From: Pseudomonas allokribbensis
GTDB taxonomy: Bacteria; Pseudomonadota; Gammaproteobacteria; Pseudomonadales; Pseudomonadaceae
Assembly (NCBI RefSeq): GCF_014863605.1
Contig: NZ_CP062252.1
Span: 4,597,001-4,661,000, forward strand
Reading direction: 5' to 3'
Length of the DNA stretch: 64,000 bases
Part shown: positions 38,408 to 46,905 of the stretch, piece by piece
Numbering within the stretch: position 1 is the stretch's first letter
Layout of the letters: the number at the start of each line of letters is the position of its first letter
Program-made: the position numbers and the translations under genes
The notes under the pieces: model-generated
Databases searched by the model: none
What the model was told of the DNA's origin: nothing
Seen by the model: the letters and a program-made list of their open reading frames with translations, nothing else

Positions 38408-39010
38408 ATGACTTCCAATACCCGATTGCCGCCCTGTTCCGTCCTGTTGCTGGCCGGTGGACGAGGCCAGCGCATGGGCGGTCAGGACAAGGGGCTGATC
38501 GAATGGCACGGGGAACCACTGATCGCTCATTTGCAGCGCAAGGTTCGTCCGCTGACCGACGACCTGATCATTTCCTGCAACCGCAATCGCGAACGCTATG
38601 CACCCTTTGCCGATCAATTGGTCTCGGATGACGAGGAAGATTTTCCCGGACCATTGGCCGGTATTCGTGCAGGTTTGCGAGCCGCCCGCCATACGCATCT
38701 GCTGGTGTTGCCATGCGACGTACCGCGAATCGACCTTCCCTTGTTGCAGAGCATGCGCGAGGCCGCCAGCCTGCACCCTGAAAATCCTCTGATGCTGCGT
38801 CACGACGAGCACTGGGAACCGCTGCTTTGCGTGATTCCCGTGGTGCTTCTGCCCGCATTCGAAGAGGCCTGGCACGAGGGAGAGCGCAGCCCAGGCCGGC
38901 TCATGCGCAGCCTTGGCGCCCAGGCCCTGATTTGCCCGGACAACGACCCACGGCTGGCCAATCTCAATACCCCGGAACTGTTAAGCTCTCATAACACTGT
39001 GTCAGACTGA
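38408..39010 (+). CDS. mobA: Molybdenum cofactor guanylyltransferase MobA
   Basis: A 200-residue nucleotidyltransferase that links GMP to Mo-molybdopterin to make the MGD form used by nitrate reductases, formate dehydrogenases and similar enzymes. The GTP-binding signature [21 protein letters not shown] is intact, as are [11 protein letters not shown] and VLPCDVPRI. Length is typical (E. coli 194). Divergent from moaB-moeA. The following lipoprotein gene is 78 bases downstream and has its own ribosome site. Confidence 0.95.
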   Translation: MTSNTRLPPCSVLLLAGGRGQRMGGQDKGLIEWHGEPLIAHLQRKVRPLTDDLIISCNRNRERYAPFADQLVSDDEEDFPGPLAGIRAGLRAARHTHLLVLPCDVPRIDLPLLQSMREAASLHPENPLMLRHDEHWEPLLCVIPVVLLPAFEEAWHEGERSPGRLMRSLGAQALICPDNDPRLANLNTPELLSSHNTVSD

Positions 39011-39088
39011 CCGCGTTCAAGGAACTCTCACGCCTTGTATACGTCTACAAGCTCAGTAACCAAAAGAATTCCCTTCGGAGACAAACAC

Positions 39089-39310
39089 ATGACTCAACGG
39101 ACTCTCGCCACTTTCATGCTCGCACTGGGCCTGGCCACCCTCGCCGGTTGCGCTTCGCCAACTGTGATCACCTTGAATGACGGTCGCGAAATCCAGGCCG
39201 TCGACTCGCCTAAATACGACAAGGATTCGGGCTTCTACGAATTCGAACAACTGGACGGCAAGCAGACTCGCATCAACAAAGATCAGGTTCGCACCGTTAA
39301 AGAGCTGTAA
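39089..39310 (+). CDS. YgdI/YgdR-family lipoprotein
   Basis: A 73-residue lipoprotein. The signal peptide ends in the lipobox LAGC (lipidated Cys21). The mature part is the small SH3-like DUF903 fold (TVITLNDGREIQAVDSPKYDKDSGFYEFEQLDGKQTRINKDQVRTVKEL), typical of YgdI and YgdR. Ser-Pro after the Cys gives no inner-membrane retention Asp, so outer membrane placement is likely. CGGAG precedes the ATG. A clear terminator follows. The role of the family is unknown. Confidence 0.93.
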   Translation: MTQRTLATFMLALGLATLAGCASPTVITLNDGREIQAVDSPKYDKDSGFYEFEQLDGKQTRINKDQVRTVKEL

Positions 39311-39323
39311 GCGACGCCAGATA

Positions 39324-39353
39324 CAAAAAAGCCCGCATGATGCGGGCTTTTTC
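39324..39353. terminator. Terminator, lipoprotein / pseudouridine synthase genes
   Basis: AAAAAAGCCCGCA and TGCGGGCTTTTT form a compact stem with runs on both sides, between convergent genes. Confidence 0.95.
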
Positions 39354-39384
39354 GTGGGCGGTAGAAAGTGGATTGCGCTATGGA

Positions 39385-40278
39385 TCACCAGTCCAGCGTG
39401 ATCCGGCTTTCAAATTCACGCGCCTGACCCGTGACCGGATCGATGAACCGCAAACCCTGCGCCAGAAGCTTGAGCGGTTTGGCGTAATCATCCTCAACGT
39501 CCTTCAGCACCTCGGGATAGAACGGATCGTTGCAGATGCTGGCGCCCAGCGACGTCATATGCACCCGCAACTGGTGTTTCTTGCCTGTCACCGGATACAG
39601 GCCGTAGCGCCAGAGGTCACCGTTCTTTTCCCGCACTTCCACTGCCGTTTCGGTGTTGCTGACACCTGGGCCTTCCTGCATACGGAAAAACGGCTCGCCA
39701 TCGACCATGCGGCTCTTGTGCACCAATGGAAAATCCAGCCCCGGCAATGCAGCAGCGATGGCTTCGTAGCGTTTTTCGATTTGCCGTGTCGGGAACAATG
39801 ACTGATACGCCGAGCGTGTCTGCGGATTGGCCGAAAAAATCACCAACCCGGCGGTGTGCCGGTCAATCCGGTGCAGCGGCACCAGGTGCGGATTGTCCAG
39901 TCGGCGAATCAACCGGCGCAGCAGCGTTTGCTCCACGTACTCCCCCGCTGGCGTCACCGGCAGGAAGTGGGGTTTGTCTGCGACGACCAGATGTTCGTCC
40001 GCGTAGAGAATCGACTCGACCACCGGAATCGGCTTTTCATCCGGCACTTCGCGAAAGTAATGGATGCGCAGGCCTTCCTTGTACGGCAAGTCCAGCGCAA
40101 TCGGCTGGCCTTCACCATCCAGCACCCGGCCTCGGGCAATCCGGTCCAGCCATTGATCGCGTCCGATGGCACTGAAGTGATCACACAGACAATCGAACAC
40201 TGTCCGCCAGTCGCCGGGAGGCAGATAAAGCGTGCTGGCCTGATTCTGTGCGGCGGAAAATGTAGATGTGCTGGACAT
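39385..40278 (-). CDS. RNA pseudouridine synthase, RluA family
   Basis: A 297-residue enzyme that changes uridine to pseudouridine in rRNA or tRNA. The catalytic loop is HRIDRHTAGLVIFSAN with its Asp. Further family segments are VVADKPHFLPVTPAG and LYPVTGKKHQLRVHMTSLGASICNDPFYPE. The N-terminal region has an S4-like start. It belongs to the RluA/RluC/RluD superfamily, subgroup with the FLPVTP motif; which RNA site it modifies cannot be told. ATG at 40278. Confidence 0.9.
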   Translation of the reverse strand: MSSTSTFSAAQNQASTLYLPPGDWRTVFDCLCDHFSAIGRDQWLDRIARGRVLDGEGQPIALDLPYKEGLRIHYFREVPDEKPIPVVESILYADEHLVVADKPHFLPVTPAGEYVEQTLLRRLIRRLDNPHLVPLHRIDRHTAGLVIFSANPQTRSAYQSLFPTRQIEKRYEAIAAALPGLDFPLVHKSRMVDGEPFFRMQEGPGVSNTETAVEVREKNGDLWRYGLYPVTGKKHQLRVHMTSLGASICNDPFYPEVLKDVEDDYAKPLKLLAQGLRFIDPVTGQAREFESRITLDW

Positions 40279-40347
40279 ACGGAGAACTCGAACCCTTAAA
40301 GCAGAGCGGCATTATCCAACACAGAGAGCAGCAGACCTAGCGCAGAA

Positions 40348-40665
40348 TCAGGTGGGAATCGATTTGAGGGCCGCCGCCTCAGTGAATTCCTTCAGCCAGC
40401 GCAATACATCGACGGCCTCCCAGCGGCCCGGATCGTACAAGGCGTACAACAAGCCCTGATAACCCACCACATCCAGTTGCTTGTGATATCCGGCGCGCTG
40501 GAACAACGCCTCGATCTCGGCAAAACAGGTATTGAAATGCAGCTTGTTGAACGGCGTCTTGCCTTCCGTGACCAGACCGTCCAGGCGCAATTCGTGGACG
40601 GCTTCGCGCACCACGTCAACCGACATCCGGTTCACGCTGCTTTTCAACTGTTCGACATTGACCAC
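40348..40665 (-). CDS. Hypothetical protein behind a LexA box
   Basis: A 105-residue soluble protein of unknown function (VVREAVHELRLDGLVTEGKTPFNKLHFNTCFAEIEALFQRAGYHKQLDVVGYQGLLYALYDPGRWEAVDVLRWLKEFTEAA). No signal peptide, no membrane segment, no motif I recognise. The start is GTG at 40665 with AGAGGG upstream. A perfect LexA-type palindrome lies 76 bases upstream, so it is probably induced by DNA damage. No DNA repair gene adjoins. Confidence 0.75.
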   Translation of the reverse strand: MVNVEQLKSSVNRMSVDVVREAVHELRLDGLVTEGKTPFNKLHFNTCFAEIEALFQRAGYHKQLDVVGYQGLLYALYDPGRWEAVDVLRWLKEFTEAAALKSIPT

Positions 40666-40740
40666 GGTTCATCCCTCTGACGTCCTGGCTGCCCTGCCTG
40701 ATGCCCCAAAAGGACACAGCACGACGAGCCCACTCAATTA

Positions 40741-40756
40741 CTGTATGAACATACAG
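40741..40756. promoter_or_regulatory. LexA (SOS) box
   Basis: CTGTATGAACATACAG fits the LexA consensus CTG-N10-CAG, with the preferred TAT/ATA flanks of the CTGTATATATATACAG ideal site. It lies between the minus-strand hypothetical gene (start 40665) and the glutaredoxin-like gene stop. Confidence 0.85.
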
Positions 40757-40837
40757 TAACCGAATAAACCCGAGAGTGCCAAGGATCGATGACCGTCGCG
40801 ATGAATGGCCAGGTCGGAACAACGTCGAGGGAAAAGG

Positions 40838-41074
40838 CTAACGCAGGAATGCCACAACCTGATCGGCGCTGAACGGCCACCCCAGCTCCGCCCCGGTATC
40901 GACCCGGCGCAGCACAGGAATCCGCAGGCTGTAGGCCTCGAACCAGGACTCATCGTCAGCAATGTCCACCAGTTCCACCAGCAGGCCATGCTCGACAAAC
41001 GGCATCAGCTCGGCTTCAGCGACTTCACACAGATGGCACCCCAGGGTGCCGAACAACTGGCATTCAGGAAGCAT
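40838..41074 (-). CDS. Glutaredoxin-like protein (DUF836)
   Basis: A 78-residue thioredoxin-fold miniprotein. The redox motif is CHLC (Cys13 and Cys16 in GTLGCHLCEVAEAEL) and the cis-proline is in SLRIPVLRRVDTGAELGWPFS. Family members are probable thiol-disulfide reductases; partner unknown. The ATG at 41074 gives the standard family length. It lies upstream of the SOS-linked gene on the same strand, but the LexA box stands between them. Confidence 0.88.
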   Translation of the reverse strand: MLPECQLFGTLGCHLCEVAEAELMPFVEHGLLVELVDIADDESWFEAYSLRIPVLRRVDTGAELGWPFSADQVVAFLR

Positions 41075-41276
41075 GCGCGTTCAATCCCAAAATTTGATTG
41101 GCCATTTTAGGCCTCACCTGTGAACCCGTCGACCCATCAGAGGCTTCAAGCCCTCGAGCAGGTTTATCCTCGCAAAACCCTGACTCAAATCAGCCCGCAC
41201 AAATGCGTTTTCCAGCATGCTCCGGTGTTTTTTGCCTCTACGCTTGAAGAGCCTGACCCTGCCGCCGGAGTGTTTT

Positions 41277-42989
41277 GTGTTTGCCAACCTGTTGATCATT
41301 CTTGCCTCGTCCCTGGTGATGATTGCCCTGTTCCGCCGCCTGCGCCTGCCGCCAGTGCTGGGCTACCTGTGCGTCGGACTGATGGTCGGACCGAAGGCGT
41401 TCGACTGGATCAACGAGAGTGAACACCTGCCGGACCTTGCCGAGCTGGGTGTGGTGTTTCTGCTGTTTTCGCTGGGGCTGGAATTCTCCCTGTCGAAAAT
41501 GATTGCCCTGCGCCAGGTGGTTTTCCGTCTGGGCAGCCAGCAGGTGCTGATCAGCACAGCGTTGCTGGGAGGTGTGCTGATGCTGCTGGGCATGCCCCTC
41601 ACCCCGGCGCTGTTGCTCGGCGCGGGGCTTTCGCTTTCATCCACGGCGATCGTCACCAAGGAACTGGGCAGCCTCGGCGAAATCTTCAGCAGCCACGGCC
41701 AGAACGCCGTGGGTGTCCTGTTGTTTCAGGATGTGGTGGCCGTGTTGTTGCTGACGCTGGTACCCGTTTTCGCCGGTAGCAGCGATCAGGCCTGGTATTG
41801 GGCATTGCCGCTGACACTGCTCAAGACGGTTGTGCTGTTCATCGGCTTGCTGCTGGCCAGTCGCTGGCTGTTGCCACGTCTGTTTCAGGAGGTGGCGGCC
41901 TCGCGTTCGGCCGAGCTGTTCGTGCTGCTGGCGCTGGTGATCGTGTTGCTCACGGCGTGGCTGACTCACCTGCTCGGCCTGTCCCCTGCCCTCGGCGCCT
42001 TCCTGGCCGGCATGCTGCTGGGGGAAAGTCATTATCGGCATCAGATCGAAGCCGATATCCGGCCGTTCCGCGACATCCTGCTCGGCCTGTTCTTCGTCAG
42101 CATCGGCATGCTGATCGACCTGCAATTGTTTGCCAGCCACAGCCTGCTGATACTCGCCATGACCCTGGGTTTGCTGGTGATCAAGGGTTCAGTGGTGGCG
42201 CTGCTGGTGAAATGGCGCGGCAACGACAATGAAACCGCGTGGCGCAGCGGCCTGGCACTGGCTCAGGGCGGCGAGTTCTGTTTTGCCCTGATGGCGCAGA
42301 TGCAGCAGAACCGGTTGATGCCGGCCGAGCTCGGCGCGCTGCTCCTCGCTGCTACATTCTGCTCGATGCTGCTGACGCCGCTGATGTTGCGTGCAGCACC
42401 GCGCATCGCTGCCGCCCTGCATCGCAAACCCAATCAGGAAGCACAGATCGAGCACATCAGCGCCCTCAATGCCGGCCTCGATCAGCATGTGGTGATCTGC
42501 GGTTACGGTCGTGTCGGTCAGTCGATCGGACGCTTCATGCGCAATGCCGGGCAACCTTACATCGCCCTGGATAACGATCCGGTCCGTATTCAGGAGGCCG
42601 CCACCGTCGAACGCGACGTGCATTACGGCGACTCTGCACGCGGCGACCTGCTGACCGCCGTCGGCTTGCTGCGCGCCAGGCTGCTGGTGATTGCCGTGGA
42701 TAAAAGCGATGTGGCGTTGCGGGTGCTCAAGGAAGCCCGGCGACTCAACTCGAAGGTGCCGATTCTGGTGCGCACCCGCGATGACAGCCAGTGGGCCGAA
42801 CTGAAAGCCGCCGGCGCCAGCGAAGTGGTGCCGGAGCTGTTGGAATCAAGCCTGATGCTCGCGTCCCATGCCTTGATTCTGCTCGGTCTGCCGGCACACC
42901 AGGTGCAAGAGAAAGTCGATCGGGTGCGCATCGACCGCTATCGCCTGCTGCATGGCTTCTACCCGGGTGCCGAAGATGAAGAGACTTAG
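41277..42989 (+). CDS. CPA2-type cation/proton antiporter (KefB-like) with TrkA-N domain
   Basis: A 570-residue membrane protein: about 12-13 transmembrane helices over residues 1-380 (Na+/H+ exchanger fold, with SSTAIVTKELG and GAFLAGMLLGES), then a cytoplasmic NAD-binding Rossmann domain (HVVICGYGRVGQSIGRFMRNAG, about 400-520). This is the Kef/YbaL group, which exports K+ or exchanges it for H+. No KefF/KefG-like quinone oxidoreductase gene adjoins, so glutathione-adduct gating is not implied. GTG at 41277 is chosen because CCGGAG precedes it. Its stop overlaps the convergent transporter gene by four bases. Confidence 0.9.
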   Translation: MFANLLIILASSLVMIALFRRLRLPPVLGYLCVGLMVGPKAFDWINESEHLPDLAELGVVFLLFSLGLEFSLSKMIALRQVVFRLGSQQVLISTALLGGVLMLLGMPLTPALLLGAGLSLSSTAIVTKELGSLGEIFSSHGQNAVGVLLFQDVVAVLLLTLVPVFAGSSDQAWYWALPLTLLKTVVLFIGLLLASRWLLPRLFQEVAASRSAELFVLLALVIVLLTAWLTHLLGLSPALGAFLAGMLLGESHYRHQIEADIRPFRDILLGLFFVSIGMLIDLQLFASHSLLILAMTLGLLVIKGSVVALLVKWRGNDNETAWRSGLALAQGGEFCFALMAQMQQNRLMPAELGALLLAATFCSMLLTPLMLRAAPRIAAALHRKPNQEAQIEHISALNAGLDQHVVICGYGRVGQSIGRFMRNAGQPYIALDNDPVRIQEAATVERDVHYGDSARGDLLTAVGLLRARLLVIAVDKSDVALRVLKEARRLNSKVPILVRTRDDSQWAELKAAGASEVVPELLESSLMLASHALILLGLPAHQVQEKVDRVRIDRYRLLHGFYPGAEDEET

Positions 42990-44194
42990 TCCTGACTTAC
43001 CGCGCCAATCTTGTGCAGCGACAGATCAGCGCCGTAATACTCCTGTTCCTGACTCAGGCGCAGACCATGCAGCGCCTTGATCGAACCATAGACGGCGAAG
43101 CCACCGATCAGCGCTACCAGCACGCCCAACGCCGTGCCGATCAACTGGCTGATCAGGCTGACGCCACCGAGCCCGCCCAACGCGGTCGAGCCGAAGATCC
43201 CGCAGGCAATGCCACCCCACACGCCACACAAGCCGTGCAGCGGCCAGACACCCAGCACGTCGTCGATCCGCCATTTGACCTGCGCCGCCGTGAAGCACCA
43301 GACAAACAGGGCACCGGCAATCGCACCGGTCACCAGCGCGCCCACCGGATGCATCAGGTCGGAGCCGGCACACACCGCCACCAGACCGGCCAACGGACCG
43401 TTGTGCAGAAAGCCCGGGTCATTGCGCCCGACGATCAACGCCGCCACGGTACCGCCCACCATCGCCATCAACGAATTGACCGCCACCAGACCACTGACAC
43501 CCTGCAAGGTTTGCGCGCTCATCACGTTGAAGCCGAACCAGCCGACGATCAGGATCCACGAGCCCAGCGCCAGAAACGGAATGCTCGACGGTGCGAACGC
43601 CACCAGCCGGCCATCGCGATAGCGGCCATTACGCGGGCCGAGCAACAGCACCGCCGCCAGCGCCAGCCAGCCGCCCATGGCGTGAACCACCACGGAGCCG
43701 GCGAAGTCATGAAAGGATGCACCGAACCGCGCCGCCAGCCAGGCTTGCAGACCGAAGTTGCCGTTCCAGATCATGCCCTCGAAAAACGGATAGATGAACG
43801 CCACGATCAGCGCCGTCGCGCACAATTGCGGAACGAACCGTGCCCGCTCGGCTATACCCCCGGAAATGATCGCCGGAATCGCTGCCGCAAAGGTCAGCAG
43901 GAAGAAAAACTTCACCAGCCCGTAACCATGATCGGCGCTGAGCACCGCCGCCGGTTGCAGGAACGTCACCCCGTACGAAATCCAATAGCCTATAAAGAAA
44001 TAGGCCAGCGTCGACACCGCGAAGTCGCTGAGGATCTTCGACAAGGCGTTGACCTGATTCTTCTGGCGAACCGTTCCGACCTCCAGAAAGGCGAAACCGG
44101 CGTGCATGGCCAACACCATGACCGCACCGATCAGAATGAACAACGTGTTGGAACTATGAACGAGCGTATCCACAGCGCTTTGCAGATTTTCCAT
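42986..44194 (-). CDS. amtB: Ammonium transporter, Amt family
   Basis: A 402-residue membrane channel for ammonium. The twin histidines of the pore are present (His171 in FAGSVVVHAMGG, His320 in GVWPLHGLCGVWGG), with about 11 helices. There is no cleaved signal peptide. The usual partner glnK (PII) is absent on both sides, so this is probably a secondary Amt, not the main amtB of glnK-amtB. The C-terminal tail (LRLSQEQEYYGADLSLHKIGAVSQD) has the conserved E-x-YG-x-D-L-S-x-H pattern. ATG at 44194 lacks a good ribosome site. Confidence 0.9.
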   Translation of the reverse strand: MENLQSAVDTLVHSSNTLFILIGAVMVLAMHAGFAFLEVGTVRQKNQVNALSKILSDFAVSTLAYFFIGYWISYGVTFLQPAAVLSADHGYGLVKFFFLLTFAAAIPAIISGGIAERARFVPQLCATALIVAFIYPFFEGMIWNGNFGLQAWLAARFGASFHDFAGSVVVHAMGGWLALAAVLLLGPRNGRYRDGRLVAFAPSSIPFLALGSWILIVGWFGFNVMSAQTLQGVSGLVAVNSLMAMVGGTVAALIVGRNDPGFLHNGPLAGLVAVCAGSDLMHPVGALVTGAIAGALFVWCFTAAQVKWRIDDVLGVWPLHGLCGVWGGIACGIFGSTALGGLGGVSLISQLIGTALGVLVALIGGFAVYGSIKALHGLRLSQEQEYYGADLSLHKIGAVSQD

Positions 44195-44510
44195 GAAGAG
44201 GCAGACCCAAGGCTGAAAAAGGCACCAAAGCGGTTCATGCAGACATTTCATGCACCAAGTTGCGACTGCGCAGTCACCGATCCACTGGTCCGGCGAACCG
44301 CTTTGGCGCACAAGGTCGATGTCCTGATATGAACCCGTGTCATCCGGGCTATGATTTCCCGGCTTCGCGCCCGGCAACAGCGCACTGCTGTCCGGTGACG
44401 CACCACGACACAGCAAAAGATGTACCAGTCATTTGTACTGAACCTTCACGCAAGGCTCATACTCGAAAGTTTCAGAAGCCGTTTCAGACAGCCACTTACG
44501 GAGATTCCCC
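44195..44510. other. 316-base gap between amtB and yqjD
   Basis: Divergent promoter region. The octamer TGCATGAA occurs twice on the minus strand near 44237-44258, sixteen bases apart, upstream of amtB. I could not find a clear sigma-54 promoter, which would be expected for a nitrogen-controlled amtB. Confidence 0.35.
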
Positions 44511-44825
44511 ATGGCCAGCACCAAGGCAAAGACTGCTCAAGAAATCCTGATGAACGACTTCCAGACCCTGGTCAGCGACACCGAACGGTTGCTGGAACAC
44601 ACCGCCACGCTGGCCGGTGATCAGGCGGATGAGTTGCGCGAACAGATCCACGAAAGTCTGCTGCGCGCACGGGAAACCCTGAAACTGACCGAAGACACCC
44701 TGCGCGAGCGCGGTCAGGCAGCGGTCACCGCCACCGAAGATTATGTCTCGGCCAACCCGTGGCAATCGGTGGGAATCGCGGCGGGCGTGGGCTTTCTGAT
44801 TGGCCTGCTGGCCACGCGGCGCTGA
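44511..44825 (+). CDS. YqjD/ElaB-family membrane-anchored protein (DUF883)
   Basis: A 104-residue protein: a long charged helix (about 10-80; LVSDTERLLEHTATLAGDQADELREQIHESLLRARETL) and one C-terminal membrane anchor (NPWQSVGIAAGVGFLIGLLATRR), the DUF883 signature. E. coli YqjD binds ribosomes at the membrane in stationary phase; ElaB protects membranes. First gene of a three-gene operon with yqjE- and yqjK-like genes. ATG at 44511 follows GGAGATTCCCC. Confidence 0.92.
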   Translation: MASTKAKTAQEILMNDFQTLVSDTERLLEHTATLAGDQADELREQIHESLLRARETLKLTEDTLRERGQAAVTATEDYVSANPWQSVGIAAGVGFLIGLLATRR

Positions 44826-44827
44826 TC

Positions 44828-45214
44828 ATGTCGATCGGTGAATCCGGCCCGACTTCGGGCACCACTTCCTCCACGCGGCGCCTGGGCGCAGCCGTCCTTG
44901 GTCTGTTGCACAGTCATGTCGAACTGTTCGGCATCGAACTGCAGGAGCAGAAGGCACGCACCGTCAGCCTGTTGCTGTTTGCAGGCCTGGCGCTGGTGTT
45001 TGCATTGCTGTTGCTGGTTGGCCTGTCGACCCTCGTCCTGATCGTGTTCTGGGACACGTATCGTCTCGCCGCGATCATCGGCCTGTGCGTGTTCTACACC
45101 CTGGCGGCGATCTTCTGCGCGCTGCGTCTCAAGGCCGCGATCTTCGATGAATCCTCGCCCTTCCACGGCACCCTGGAAGAACTGGCCAACGACCGGGAGC
45201 GCCTGCTGCCATGA
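44828..45214 (+). CDS. YqjE-family membrane protein (holin superfamily III-like)
   Basis: A 128-residue protein with a short cytoplasmic N-terminus, an amphipathic helix (LHSHVELFGIELQEQKA), and two adjacent membrane helices (LLLFAGLALVFALLLLVGLSTLVLIVFW; LAAIIGLCVFYTLAAIFCAL). This is the Phage_holin_3_6/YqjE pattern; in chromosomes it always accompanies yqjD rather than lysis genes. Two bases after the yqjD-like gene. The role is unknown. Its stop overlaps the next start (ATGA). Confidence 0.9.
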   Translation: MSIGESGPTSGTTSSTRRLGAAVLGLLHSHVELFGIELQEQKARTVSLLLFAGLALVFALLLLVGLSTLVLIVFWDTYRLAAIIGLCVFYTLAAIFCALRLKAAIFDESSPFHGTLEELANDRERLLP

Positions 45215-45549
45215 GCCTGCCTGAACTTCCACAAAACAGCTCGCGCCAGGAAATGCGCAAGGCCCTGATCCGTCTGCGCATGGAAATGCATCGTCAGGAA
45301 ATCCGTCACGAAGCCGGCCAGGTCCTGCAACCCTTGCAACGCATGCGCGGCATGACGCAAAACCTGCAGGACGGTTTCGGCATCAAGCACGCGCCGTTGT
45401 GGGGCGTGGCGGCCGTGACGCTGCTGGGTTTCCTCACCGGCAAAGGTGCCAAGAGTGGAGGCGTCGGCGGTCTGAGTCGGTTGATCCGTCTCGGCACCAG
45501 CCTTGCTCCGCTGATCAAACTGGTCATGCAGAACACCAGCAAGCGCTGA
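45211..45549 (+). CDS. YqjK-like protein
   Basis: A 112-residue basic protein. The N-terminal half is a charged helix (RQEMRKALIRLRMEMHRQEIRHEAGQVLQPLQRMRG). The second half holds a moderately hydrophobic segment (PLWGVAAVTLLGFLTGKGAKSG) that may touch the membrane. It is the third gene of the yqjD-yqjE-yqjK arrangement, coupled to yqjE by an ATGA overlap. Function unknown. An inverted repeat follows 33 bases after the stop. Confidence 0.82.
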   Translation: MSLPELPQNSSRQEMRKALIRLRMEMHRQEIRHEAGQVLQPLQRMRGMTQNLQDGFGIKHAPLWGVAAVTLLGFLTGKGAKSGGVGGLSRLIRLGTSLAPLIKLVMQNTSKR

Positions 45550-45581
45550 GCTGCACATCTGGCTGCATTCTTGCAGTGCTG

Positions 45582-45619
45582 GCGGGATTGAATCTCTTCA
45601 TCCGGAGATTCAATCCCGC
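45582..45619. terminator. Perfect 15-base inverted repeat after the yqjDEK operon
   Basis: Arms GCGGGATTGAATCTC and GAGATTCAATCCCGC (45582-45596, 45605-45619) around TTCATCCG. There is no T-run, so termination would be weak or factor-assisted. It also lies 55 bases before the EAL gene start and could form a leader hairpin. Confidence 0.6.
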
Positions 45620-45673
45620 TCGTCTATCCGGCCGGCAGGATCCCACCCGAACAACAACGACCAAGGAGGCCCC

Positions 45674-46837
45674 GTGATCGACGGGCAACCGCTCGCCTGC
45701 TTTCAGCCTTTCATCGATACCGCCACCGGACGCATCGCAGGCGTCGAAGCGCTGGGCCGTCTGCGCCAGGCGCAAGGGCAACTGACATCGGTCGGGCCGT
45801 TGTTCGCCGATCCACGAACGCCAGCCACCGCGTTGCGCCGCCTCGACCGGCAGGTTCGCGACAATGCGCTGAGCCGATTGCACGAAGCGCCACCGGACTG
45901 GTTTCTCAGCCTGAACATGTCGCCGCGCTGGATCAGCCGTCTGCGCGCCGATCAGGCGCTGCCGAGCCTCAAACAACTCGCCCGGCATGGCGTCGACCCG
46001 CAGCGGATTGTCTTCGAGATCACCGAGCTCGGCGGTAACAGTCAGCGTCTGTCTGAAGTGGTCGCGCGCTATCGCGATGCCGGAGCACGAATCGCCATCG
46101 ACGACTTCGGCGCTGGTTACTCACAACTTGATCGTGTGCTCGCATTGCAACCGGACATCCTCAAGCTCGACATGCGCCTGTTCCAGGCCGCTGCGCTCGG
46201 CGGGCCCAGCAGCGATGTGGTCAAGGCGCTGGCACAGATGGCCGAAAAAACCGGCTGCTGGATCATCGCTGAAGGCGTGGAGACCGAAGCGCAGCTGAAT
46301 TTCGCGCTGGAGTGCGGCTCGCGTTACGTGCAGGGTTTTCTGTTCGCCCGGGCGCAGGAGGCTTTCTTTGCGACGGATGCGTTCGTCCAGCGCTTCGCTG
46401 AACTGCGCCAGGCCTATGTGAAGCAGAAGCTCACTGAGCGCGGCAAGTTGATGTCGATGCGCCAACAGCTCGGCGAGCTGATGACGATCCTGCAGACCTG
46501 GGCTCAGGCTCGCGCGCCGCTCAGCGCCTTGCCGCAACTCGATGCCTTTCCGTGGTTGCTGCGGTTTTATCAGTGCGACCGCCAGGGCACGCAACTGACC
46601 CCGAATCTGGAATGGCGCCAAAGCGGCTGGGTCGCCGACAACCGCTACCTGGGCCACAACTGGTCGTGGCGCCCCTACTTCTACCACCTGCTGGCCGAAG
46701 GCTGGGAAGAACGGCGGCTGACGCTTTCCAACACCTACCGCGATGCCACCAGCAACCAGTATTGCCTGACCGCCGGGCAATTCTTCGACAATGGCGAACG
46801 CCTGCTGTTGATCGACATTGACGCTGCCGGACTGTAG
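45674..46837 (+). CDS. EAL-domain c-di-GMP phosphodiesterase
   Basis: A 387-residue protein: EAL domain in the first about 240 residues, then a C-terminal sensory domain (about 270-387; [23 protein letters not shown]...[16 protein letters not shown]) like the PAS/Cache-type domain of YkuI. Catalytic motifs appear intact: EAL (GVEALGR), the metal-binding Glu in [16 protein letters not shown], the Lys in ILKLDM, and EGVET. It should hydrolyse c-di-GMP to pGpG in the cytoplasm. There is no membrane helix. GTG at 45674 is certain because AAGGAGG lies just before it. Confidence 0.9.
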   Translation: MIDGQPLACFQPFIDTATGRIAGVEALGRLRQAQGQLTSVGPLFADPRTPATALRRLDRQVRDNALSRLHEAPPDWFLSLNMSPRWISRLRADQALPSLKQLARHGVDPQRIVFEITELGGNSQRLSEVVARYRDAGARIAIDDFGAGYSQLDRVLALQPDILKLDMRLFQAAALGGPSSDVVKALAQMAEKTGCWIIAEGVETEAQLNFALECGSRYVQGFLFARAQEAFFATDAFVQRFAELRQAYVKQKLTERGKLMSMRQQLGELMTILQTWAQARAPLSALPQLDAFPWLLRFYQCDRQGTQLTPNLEWRQSGWVADNRYLGHNWSWRPYFYHLLAEGWEERRLTLSNTYRDATSNQYCLTAGQFFDNGERLLLIDIDAAGL

Positions 46838-46905
46838 TTGCGCTTGCAGACACTCGCTCGAACCGGGAAGCTAGGGCACCAGTCACCCGACGGAGAGAAT
46901 CAGCC

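Noticed and set aside
40616..40822. 68-codon minus-strand frame over the LexA box
   Set aside because: It spans the operator and overlaps the start of the better supported gene at 40665.
44828..45214. Phage lysis gene (holin-like protein)
   Set aside because: It lies in the standard chromosomal yqjD-yqjE-yqjK order with no endolysin or phage genes nearby.
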